This document shows positions 44,701 through 56,700 of a DNA stretch of 64,000 bases, in pieces. The first letter of the stretch is position 1; each line of letters starts with the position of its first letter. Both the position numbers and the translations under genes were made by a program. The stretch covers positions 2,289,156 through 2,353,155 of the forward strand of contig NW_004450302.1 of assembly GCF_000321225.1 (NCBI RefSeq), in the 5' to 3' direction. Source of the stretch: Odobenus rosmarus divergens (Eukaryota > Chordata > Mammalia > Carnivora > Odobenidae). The notes below the pieces were generated by a model. That model made no database searches. It worked only from the letters and a program-made list of their open reading frames with translations, and had not been told where the DNA came from.

Positions 44701-47700
44701 ACTGCCTTCGGCTCAGGTCACGATCCCGGAGTCCTGGGATCAAGCCCCGCATCGGGCTTCCTGCTCGGCGGGAAGCCTGCTTCTCCCTCTCCCACTCCCC
44801 CTGCTTGTGTTCCCTCTCTCGCTGTCTCTCTCTCTCTGTCAATTAAATAAATAAAATCTTAAAAAAAAAAAAAGAAAGAAACTTTTAAACCTTGTTATCC
44901 ATGTTACTCATTTAATTTCCTCTAGTATAAATTCATTTCTCTACCGCTGCTGCTCCTAATTTCAATTTTTCTGTGCTATCTTTTCTTTCCTTATACTGTA
45001 CTTACTTTTCAGATGTCTTATTTATTCTTTGAATGAATTCATCATTTATTTAACTTCTTTGAGAGTGCACTTAGCCATCTGACATTTTCCTTGGAGAAAC
45101 TTTTTTCCAGAAGTATGTGCTTCCTCTACCTCTCTATAATTTATTCCTTCTTTTCATGATATAGAATCTTGTAATTGGTTCTATTTTTTTTTACTTCATT
45201 CTGTTTTATTAAAGTTTCTTTTATAACTGGTATTCTACTGAACTGCTAAACTTTATTTTGCTTTAACAAGTTTGCTCTTTCTTAAAAAACAGACAAGTTT
45301 ACTCTTTATTTTTAAAGAAAAAATTGAGGTCTTGTTAAGTAAGTCAAGTGGTGACAGTTTTATGTGTAGTATATGGAAATGCCATTAATTGGATGACCTG
45401 GGACGCCTGGGTGGCTCAGTCAATTAGGCATCTGCCTTCAGCTCAGATCATGATCCCAGGGTCCTGGGATTGAGCCTCGCATCCGGCTCCCTGCCCAGTG
45501 GAGACACTGCTTCTCCCTCTCCCTCTGCTCCTCCTGCTCGTGCTCACTCTCTCTCTCTAATAAATAAAAATCTTTAAAAATATATGTATCATTCAAAATT
45601 ATTTTAATACTGTATATCGTTAGGATCTATAGCAGACCTAATTCCTGGATTATTGCTTGTTTTTGTTTGTTTTTGCTTTGTTGATGTGGCAGGGATAATA
45701 AGCCCCATGTTTTCTCTGTAGTCACTCCCTAGTGTGTTGCCTGGCATGGAGTAGAAAGTAAATATTTAAACAAGTGAAGGAATGGATGATAGAAGATGAT
45801 GAAGGTTACTTCATGAAATAGGTTAATTCAGTAATATTTATATTTCATATTCTTTTTTTAAGGCTACTGATGCCCGGAGGGCTTTTCCTTGCTGGGATGA
45901 GCCTGCCATCAAAGCAACTTTTGATATCTCATTGGTCGTTCCTAAAGACAGAGTAGCTTTATCAAACATGGTATGTATGTGTTTGTAAGTATATTTAAAA
46001 TTTGAATAAGCGTTTATAATATTTAGTTTTCTGGTTAGATGCAATAGCATGAAACCACTTAGCACAGTGCTTGATACATAACAGGAGCACAGATGTTCAT
46101 TTTCTTTATTTCCAGTAAGCCCTCTTTTTTTTTAATTTCCTTATTTGGAGTTTCCTTCCTCATGGAAGAAATTTCTTATAAACTTTAATTTGGAAAACTG
46201 AAAAAATGATGAGTTTAATAAATATTGCCTGGGGAAAAAAAATCTGACTTTCTTATTAAATGCCAAAAGATATAGCCATGTAATGAAGTGTATTTAGGTT
46301 TCTGGTTGATTGTATTCTTAGAATATGCTCTCTTGCACTGATGTCATTATCTCTTTCATAAATAGAGTAAACATTTACCACTTGAAATATATTGTTTAAG
46401 ACAGAAGTACCCGATAGCCCATAATATGAATCTGAGGAACTTGGAAAAGCCTACTGTACCTGCAAATAACTGGCTTTTGCCTCCTTTATGGTGCAGAGAA
46501 TGCCATTCTCTTCTCAAATATTCCTAAAAAGGAGGCTAATATATTAAACCGAAATATTATTTTACAGTTTAGTATGAATGAATTTATCAGGTCTGTTCTT
46601 GAATAAGTCTTCCTTGGAAGAAAGAATAGATCTTGAGAAAGTAGAGCTGAATAGGAAAAAAAGGAGGGGGGGGTAACAACAAAGAGAAATTAGGAACTCT
46701 CTAGGTAAAGTGGAAATTCCTCCACGAATTTGCTTAGAGCCAGCCTTGGTATGGAGAATGCTCTAAATTTAGATATCCGTACCCTTTGAAATGCAGATTT
46801 CACAGTTACCCTTCATTAATAATTATTGCTTTCTATCCTTATTTCACTTGAAAAGTATTGAGGTCTTACTTAAAACATCCCAGTGCCTGGCATATAATAG
46901 GTATTCAAGAAAAGTTGCTTCTTTTCTTTCATAGATCCTTGGTAGTTTTAACTCTTTAGCCCCCAACTTCTTAGTGTTTCCTTCTTAATAGGAAAGATTT
47001 TGACATCATAAAAGCAGTGGATGAATTGGGATAGATAAGTAAGCAGTGCTGGAAGGGGGAAGGAGAAGCAGCAGTTTTTGGCTAGTATTTGCTTTAAGGT
47101 ATTTAATGTAAATCTGTTTAAATTCTCTCTCTCTCTTTTTTTTTAAAGAATGTAATTGATCGGAAACCATACCCTGATGATGAAAATGTAGTGGAAGTGA
47201 AGTTTGCCCGCACACCTGTCATGTCTACATATCTGGTGGCATTTGTTGTGGGTGAATATGACTTTGTAGAAACAAGGTCAAAAGATGGTGTGTGTGTCCG
47301 TGTTTACACCCCTGTTGGCAAAGCAGAGCAAGGAAAATTTGCGTTAGAGGTAAATGTACTTGAAGAGGATTGTTCCAACAGTCCATAACTCCAGGTTGGG
47401 GAATTTACATTTCTGATCAATTATTAGTACAATTATTTATAATTTAGTCTGAAATTTGTGTACTTTGGTTTTATTTTTAATAGAATTTTGAAACTACCAA
47501 CCTTGGTGTTACATTAGCATTTTACAAGACAATGATTAAGAGAATATTAGAGTGGAATTTATTTATCCACAGAATGGGTGGGAAAAGATGTAATATATTT
47601 TTCATACCAGTATATTATAGATGGATTAAAGTTTGGCCAACATTAACAAAAGCCAAAGACTTTTGGAGGTAGGGTTCCCTGGGGTTGGTTTCTAGTAACT

Positions 47701-50700
47701 TGAGATGCTTTGGCTTGCAACAGGATTCCTTTGTGGATTTCTGTATGAATTACAATAAAATATTTATCAGATGGTTCTTTTGTTTATACTTTTGTAGGTT
47801 GCTGCTAAAACCCTGCCTTTTTATAAGGACTACTTCAATGTTCCTTATCCTCTACCTAAAATTGATCTCATTGCTATTGCAGACTTTGCAGCTGGTAAAG
47901 TAAATTTCATTTTATTGCTGAATTGTAATAACTTTTTTGAATTTTGTGATTTTGAGGAAGAAGTATGTACATATATCAATGAATGTTTATGTTTATTTTA
48001 TGAAGGTGCCATGGAGAACTGGGGCCTTGTTACTTATAGGTATGTTAATGATACATTACCCTGCCTTATCTTTTCAATCACTGATTTCATAAGAGCTTCA
48101 CTCCTAATCACAGTTGAGTAGCTTCTGCTTTATGATCTGTAAATTTTCCTACCTCCCCCACTTCTGTGCACATTTTAAGAATGCAGATGAACACCCTCTG
48201 GTGCTACTATCTGAGATTGTAAGATTTTAAAGTGAGCATCTGGCATTAGTAACATTTTTAGATCTATTTTTGGCTGAGTTTCTCATTTTGGTGCCTTCTC
48301 TTCCTCCCAGGAGTTTCATAGTTATTTTTCCAGCTTGAAGAATCATCTCTGCTTTAATGTTTTCTAGCCAAGTTTTTACATATCTGTCACCACAATACAA
48401 ACATGTGGGTTGTATAATTTTTAAAGCAGGGTCTGTAAACAAGTTTTTGCCCCTCCTTCTTTGATGAGTTAAGTTTTGGACAGCCTGCTCAGTGTTCTTT
48501 TTGGGACTGTGGAATGCATGTTCCCCCCACTTACCACTCCCCTTCTTTTAATGGGAGGACTGTTTACTCTGTCTAGCACAATAATCCTTAATCCCTTAGA
48601 CAAAGTTTTTTAAAACTTTGGGCAGCTGTCCTATTTACAAACTGATGATTAAACTTGTGTCACACCTTTGATCTTCTGTTTTATGAATTCTGTTGGAATA
48701 GTCTTTAATCTACCCAGAACTTTTTCTGTTCTGTACCTCTGAGGAAATGTTTTCTTGACATCTCTAAAGCCTAACTTGACCATCTTATTTACCGTTTGAA
48801 TCTCCCTCCCCCATTTGTGCATGCCTTTTATTGCAATACTTACATTGTTTAAAAAAAGGTTTTTTTTTAAACACAGGGAGACTGCATTGCTTATTGATCC
48901 AAAAAACTCCTGTTCTTCATCACGCCAGTGGGTTGCTCTGGTTGTGGGACATGAACTCGCCCATCAATGGTTTGGAAATCTTGTTACTATGGTATTTAAT
49001 ATTTTTAAGTGCTCAAATATATTTATCTTCATCCTGCTGCACATTATTTTGGCTACATAGTATTTCAGGTTTGACTGGAACATAGTACTAAAAAATAAAT
49101 GAATGATAGAAAATTTTTATTTTAGAACATCCACGTTGAACAGTGTTTATCAGAATCTCTGTGTCAATCAAGAGTATGTGGATAGAGTTGATTCAACACA
49201 AAATACTTCCTAAACTGTTGTAGAATTTGCCTGCAAATGGCAAAGTCATAATACTAATTTGGGTGAGAGAAAGAAATTCCTCTTAGGTACAGAGGTTCCA
49301 GGCTAACTATAGTTTCTTGAGCATATTTATTATGTAGTTCAGTAGCTGAAAAGTAACCTGATAAATAACAACATGATCAATTAGGTTGAAATGTTTTTAG
49401 GAGTCAGTTTTCTCATTGCCTAAAATGTTAAGTTGAAATTTGATAGAAATGAAACTAGGGAATAACTGTATATTAAAATTTCCAGCTGTCCCATTGAAAT
49501 TATTGTTTATTATGTTTGCAGTAAATTTTGCAGCATTTGCAGTGAATGATCTCTGTTCTTAAGTCTTGACCTTTCCCTCTTACTCCAAATAAGTACTGTC
49601 TATGTCGGCTAGCTGTGTTAGAGCTTGGGAGCACAGAGTTTAATGAGTGAACTAGAAGTACCTCTGCAAAGAAAGAACTGGAGATTCTGGAGCCAGCCAA
49701 ATTCCCTGATAGCATTTTAGGCTGCCAAAGAGCAGAACCTGACTTGGATGTTAGTTCAGTCCATATGTCATAGGAATAAGCGAGAAAGTAAGACATTTAG
49801 CAACTATTACATGTCTGAGACAGCTTTTAAAGAAAGCCAGCCCTTGCAATTAGACCATTTCCTTTTGCTTTCGGTGTTTAAAATTTTACTTAGGGGTGAA
49901 AAAAAGTTTTGAAATATAATTTCATGTGGAATTAAGTATGCTGGTACCTGTGTTCAAGTATGTACAGAAATATTTTCTTCTAATGTAGCAAGTTTGTTGC
50001 TACCAAACAATTTTTTGTTAGCTTTGAGCAGTCTTCATTTTTATGATTTTATTTTTAAACTACCAGCAGTAAATTTTAGTAGGGGAAATGTGCACATTCT
50101 CATATAGCTTTTTTTTTTTTAAAGATTTTATTTATTTATTTGAGAGACAGAGAATGAGAGATAGAGAGCACGAGAGGGAAGAGGGTCAGAGAGAGAAGCA
50201 GACTCCCTGCTGAGCAGGGAGCCTGATGCGGGACTCGATCCTGGGACTCCAGGATCATGACCTGAGCCGAAGGCAGTCGCTTAACCAACTGAGCCACCCA
50301 GGCGCCCTCTCATATAGCTTTTAAACAACTTTTTACTGGATTTGAGTAACTGTCCTAGTTATTAGATGTCAGTTGTTTCTTTAACTGAAATTTAAGGGCT
50401 CATGATAGGTTGGTGAATAACTAGCTCTCTACCAGCTTATCTTTGTGGAAGCTACTAGTTTAGTAAGTGCACAAAGCACTTAGATAGCCTTTCATCACTT
50501 AATATTGAAAATATTTTATCTTTTCAGAATTTTAAATGCCTTTTTGCTTTTCACCATTGCATTAGTCCTTTAGCATTTATCTTGGATTCTTATATTGCTT
50601 TCTTTTTGTAAGAGATTTAACCAACTTTAATGAAACTTAAGATTAAAATCTCTTTCTAAAAAATTGACTTTTTTTAAAGTTGGTTTTATCTGTGACTCAT

Positions 50701-53700
50701 TTGTATTCTTTGTCCATTCTACTGTTAATTCTTATTAGCAGGTGAGAATTTTATATTCCATAAGTACTGAAACACCATTCATTACTGAACTACTTACTGC
50801 CATGATACTTCTGTTAATTTTACCTAATCTTTATATGAGCAGTACTGATTTTCTGTTTATCTAGAAAGTTTAACTCGTCAGTCAGTCATTATGGAAATCC
50901 TTCCCAGTTTTCCTTATTTGGTCCTGGTAGCTTTCTGGTTTATTAAACTAAATTTTACCTGACAATATAGGCTCTTGCCTACATTTATCTGCCCTCTTCC
51001 CCTTTTCCATATGAGGGCTTTCTCCCCTCCCTCCCTCCCTTTTTCCTTCCATTTTTTTCTAGCTTTGGTAATAAAAAGTTACTTAGCTATGTTTTGAAAT
51101 GTCCCTCAGGCCTAATGCCAAAATCACCAGTTGGCCTTTTTTACCATCTCTTTTAAGCATCTTTTTGTTTAGAGACGTGAGTTATTTACTGAATGTTTTT
51201 CACTGAATTTTGGCTTATTATAAGTTGTGGAGTATAGTGGAAGGGACATGTGAGTTTTTCAAATTAGTGGAATGATAAATATTTTGTTTTCTTTACACAT
51301 TTCCTTCTTTTGTTTTTAGGAGTGGTGGACTCATCTTTGGTTAAATGAAGGCTTTGCATCATGGATTGAATATTTGTGTGTAGACCACTGCTTCCCAGAG
51401 TATGATATCTGGACTCAGTTTGTATCTGCTGATTACACTCGTGCCCAGGAACTTGATGCTTTAGATAACAGCCATCCTATTGAAGTGAGCCATACTTTTC
51501 AACCATTGGCCTTTGCTCTCATTTCTAATGAAATAAGTAATTTGTTATAGAGATACTTAGGAGCCTGAAAAGAAAAGAAAATTGCACGGACAATTCACTT
51601 GTTTCTATAGCTCATATTTTCAGTCTTGAAAATCTCACAAGACTAAGTACTAATTATGTTTCTTTTTAAGGTAGACAGTATAAGAATTTTATCTTTGTAG
51701 AGGCAAGTGCTATATATCCATAAGCATTCACCAAATACATTTTTATTGACTAGTATGGGAGAACCATGCCTGTTGGGCAGTATGCGCAAGGGAACATTAT
51801 GATTCCGTTGTTTCAAAGAAAGTTCTGAACATACTCTTTTATTATTGTCATTGTCTAAAATATATATAAAATTTTATTTCTCTTGACTTAGCCTGTCCTT
51901 ATTTTGGCTAGTTTATATGAATAGATTTTGCCTCCAAAGAACTTATAGTCTACTTTGACATATTTAACCAAAGACCTATGTAATTATAAGCCGTTACAGT
52001 TAGTTGCAAGTGATCAAATTGTTTCTCATCTCTCCCTTCCTCCCTCTCCCAATTCCCCAATAAAATGATCCATGGTGATTTGCCTCCCAGCAAAGCTGAG
52101 CCAAGACCCACAGAGATGGTGGGGATCATGTTATATGCTCCACTTTATTAGTGTTAAGTTACTACAATCTTTTTAAGGATCATCAATATGCATTTATGAG
52201 TGAACTAAAGGCAGAAAAGTATCTTATGAGTTAGGAGGGTTTTCCTAGAAAGCTTTTTATGTAATTTAGTATTACAGGCTGTCTGCTTCCTGTCATAACC
52301 CTGAATCACACTGTCTGCCAGGTCAGTGTGGGCCATCCTGCTGAAGTTGATGAGATATTTGATGCTATATCATATAGCAAAGGTGCATCTGTCATCCGAA
52401 TGCTCCATGACTACATTGGGGATAAGGTAAAAAAGCAATTAAAAAGAAAAATCTTCCATCCTTTTATGGTGAAATCATAGTGTTTTGCATGGGAAAAAAG
52501 TGTCTACTTTTATTTAGATTAAGTTCCTAAGTAATTTTTCTAGACTCTAGAAGGATATTACTCTGATCTGGCTTATCTTCTTTTCTTTTTACATTGACTC
52601 TTGTGGTCTCTTAGATGAATGATGTGTAAATGTGTTTGGGGGATGTGTGGGAGGCTGGTATAAAACTTAAAAGCAAATGTAGAAGGCAAAGAGTATGCAT
52701 TCTTAAATAAAAGACAGTAGACATTAGAGGGATAGATGTTTTTCAGTAAGTCCGACACTCAGCTAATTTGAGTAAATAAGCTTTTGAGTACTAATATGCA
52801 AATACATTATAAATTCCAAGGTCTTAATCTCCTGGATTTTAAAAATTGTGTTTTCTCAGGACTTTAAGAAAGGAATGAACATGTATTTAACCAAGTTCCA
52901 ACAAAAGAATGCTGCCACAGGTAATCTTAATAGCTTGAGATAGCAGTGAAGAGAAGGTGTTGGCACTCTATCCAGAGCGGGACATTTACTTTTTTCCAAA
53001 TGCTTAACCTTCCATGTGATAGATAGGAAATAAAGTTGACCTGTTTGGTGCCATGTGTTAAGTCATAGATCCACCTGAATCAGAACCCGTTACCCTTCTT
53101 GTCCCCTCCAGAACTCTGCCCTCCGTAGCTCAGTGTCCTGCCACCCCAGAGTCTGAAGAGTTTGGTTTACCTTACCAGAACTTGGTCTTTTTGGTGACTC
53201 ATTGGTTTTATTGCCCTAAATTGACCATTGGCCATTAAAATTGCTACAAATTAACCATCTTTTAGTGAACTTGTGGAACTAGTTCAGTGAGTTTCAGTGA
53301 AGATTTAAGAGTTTTTAGTGGTTTAAGAGTGTATAGTGGTCTATGATTTATTGTGTATGGGAGTCAAAAGAAAGAATAAAGGTAGGAGTTGATTGAAGAT
53401 GAAAAAGATGGGCGCCTGGGTGGCTCAGATGGTTAAGCGTCTGCCTTCGGCTCAGGTCATGATCCCAGGGTCCTGGGATCAAGTCCCGCATCGGGCTCCC
53501 TGCTCAGTGGGGAAGCCTGCTTCTCCCTCTGCTTCTCTCTCTCTCTCTGTCTCTCATGAATAAATAAATAAAAATCTTAAAAAAAAAAAAAAAACATTGT
53601 GAAGATGAAAAAGAGCCGGAGTTGGAGTTTTGAGTTCTTCAGTGAACAAAAATAGTTTAAAAGCAAGATTTGTGGGGGCACCTGGGTGGCTCAGTTGGTT

Positions 53701-56700
53701 GGGCATCTACCTCCGGCTCAGGTCATGGTCCCGGGGTCCTGGGATCGAGCCCCGCATCAGGCTCCCTGCTCAGCAAGAAGCCTGCTTCTCCCTCTCCCAC
53801 TCCCCCTGCTTGTGTTCCCTCTCTCGCTGTGTCTCTGTCAAATAAATAGATAAAATCTTTAAAAAAAAAAAAAGGTAAGATTTGTCTAATGTCACTAGTA
53901 TCTAATAGAATGACAAAAGTTCAGAGAGGCCTGGCATGGGCTGTTCCTGAGGTTTGTGACCTGTGAATTAAAAATACAGAATATATCTGCCTCTCTGTTC
54001 AGGACATGATGTAACCTTGACACTCTCCCCTCCCACACTACCCCCACCCCCTGCTGTAAATTTCCACCTCAGTTTATAAAAGAGAGAGGCATTCTGTTCC
54101 TTAAAGCAGAGCTACAGAGAAATGTGCTCCTGTAAGTTTTCTGAGTCTTTAGCATGCATACATACAATACATGAGGAAAGACCCTTATAGTTCTTTTTTT
54201 TTTTTTTTAAAGGTTTTATTCATTTATTTGACAGAGAGAGACACAGCGAGAGGGGGAACATAAGCAGGGGGAGTGGGAGAGGGAGAAGCAGGCTTCCCGC
54301 CAAGCTGGGAGCCCGATGTGGGGCTCGATCCCAGGACCCTGGGTTCATGACCCGAGCCGAAGGCAGACCGCTTAACAACTGAGCCACCCAGGTGCCCCAG
54401 AACCTTATAGTTCTTAAACTATAATGTACACACAGTGACCCAGGGTCTATGAAAATGTTTCTAATTCAGTAGGTCTGGGGTGAGACCTTAGGATCTGCCC
54501 AACAAGCTCCCAGTGAAGCCAGTGGCACTGGTTTATAGGCTACCTTTTGCACAGCGAGGCTTACCATGGACCTTTTCTTGGTTTGCTTATGTTAGGAAGA
54601 ACAATTGGTAGTTCAGACACAGTGCAGTCACCATACATGGTTTTGATCCTCTGTCTCTCCTCACTCCCCTTTCCTTAATTCATGCCTTCATGATCTCTCC
54701 TGAACTCTGCAGTTGCCTACCAGCTTAGTACTCTCTTTGGTTTTCTCTCTCTGAGGCTGGCCAGGGTTATCTTTCTAAAGCGAATCTCTGATTGCATCAC
54801 CTACTAATTAAAAACACTCGAGATACTTCACTCCCCCCACCACAGTAGGGCCCCACAGTCTTAGCAGCTCAGCCCTGGCCTGCTGTCTCAGCCTCAGTGC
54901 TCCCACACCTGGGCCTCTGTCTTCAGCCTATTGAAAATTTGCTGTTACTGATATTTTCTGTCTTTTCTTACACTTTCTTCTTTGTACATAGACCATTTAC
55001 TCTGTCTACCTGGATTGCCCTTTTTCCCTTTGTCAGCCTAATGAACAACTCCTCTTCAAGATGCAGACCAAAAGCTAACTTGTGAAGCCTTTATTTTTCT
55101 TGGATTTTTCTTGAAGGGCTTTTCCTCTGTTCATGTCCCAATTCTAGTGTGTCTCACATTGTATTGCTCTTTTGTTTACTTGACCACCAGTGCTGTTTGA
55201 CCCTGTGAGTTTTACTTCAACCTCAGAGCATTGAATATTTTGTAACCTCTGTTAATCAAATGGGTATAATGGTTTTAAGTTTGTAGATGATTATTTAGGG
55301 ATGATCTTGAATATGTTTCTATTTCTTCTTGTTTGAACTCATCTGTTTATCTTTTGGTTATTATAATTTGTGATTTTCTTTTTAAGTAAACTCTAGGCCC
55401 AACATGGGGCTCGAACTCACGACTCCGAGATCAAGAGTCGCATGCTCCACTGACTGAGCCAGCCAGGCACCCCTATAATTTGTGATTTTTTTAGTAAATT
55501 GGAACAATTAAGGACATCTTAGACTGTAAGACCAGTTTTTGTAATAGAGTTTATTTAATGGGGAGGTGAGGGGACATTAATTTGACCCCCTGTTTGTCTC
55601 CTGAACCTGAAAGAACCAAAAAATTGGTTAGCAATGTAGTGTCAGGAGTTATGTAAAATTTCTGGTTTGTTTAGGAAAACAAAAATGTAAACATTTTAGA
55701 TTTTCATTGTTTGTGTTTATCTTCTAGAGGATCTCTGGGAAAGTTTAGAAAATGCCAGTGGTAAACCTATAGCAGCGGTGATGAATACCTGGACCAAACA
55801 AATGGGATTCCCCCTCATTTATGTGGAAGCAGAACAGGTAACCTTATAAAAAGTCCTCCAGTTCATCTACTACTGTATTAAATGAAATTCAGTATTATCA
55901 AATTTGCTTTTCTGTACTTTAAGTATTCTAGGTAACATTTAAGCCAGCTCTTGCATTGTTTTCTCAGTGATTTATTATCTCTATACTGAATAGTTTGTCC
56001 CCCACATCATTAAAATCATACATACTTACAGCAGAAAACAAAATGTTGTCTACTTTTACTGTCCCCAAGGAAAACTTTGTAAACTTGATATGTTCTTTTT
56101 TTTTTTAAGTTTATTTATTTATTTATTTGCTTATTTAAGTAATCTCTATACCCCATATGGGGCTTGAACTCATGACCCTGAGATCAAGAGTTGCTTGCTC
56201 TTCTGACTGAGCCAGCCAGGCACCCCTTGATATAAATCTAAAATGAACAAGTGGGATTTATTCCAGGAATGCAAAGTTGGTTTAACAGTTAAAAAAACAG
56301 GGGCACCTGTGTGGCTCAGTTGGTGAGATGGCTGTCTTCGGATCAGGTCATGATCCCAGGGTCCTGGGATTGAGCCCCACATCGGGTTCCCTGCTCTACG
56401 GGAAGCCTGCTTCTCCCTCTCCCGCTCCCCCGTTTGTGTTTCCTCTCTGGCTGTCTGCCTCTCTGTCAAATAAATAAAATCTTAAACAAAACAAAACAGT
56501 ATATTGATTCATAATCACTACATTAACAGAATACAGGTGAAGAACCATATAATCGCTTCAATAGATGTAGAAATAGCATTTGTTAAAATTCTACACCAAT
56601 TTATAATATTCTTTAAAATTAGTTTTTTTTTTTTAAGATTTTATTTTTAAGTAATCTCTATACTCAACTTGGGTCTTGAAGCCACAACCCTGAGACCAAG

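Noticed and set aside
47915..48121. Separate small gene starting with ATG at 47915
   Set aside because: It is the in-frame read-through of the 111-base NPEPPS intron into the GAMEN exon, not an independent gene.
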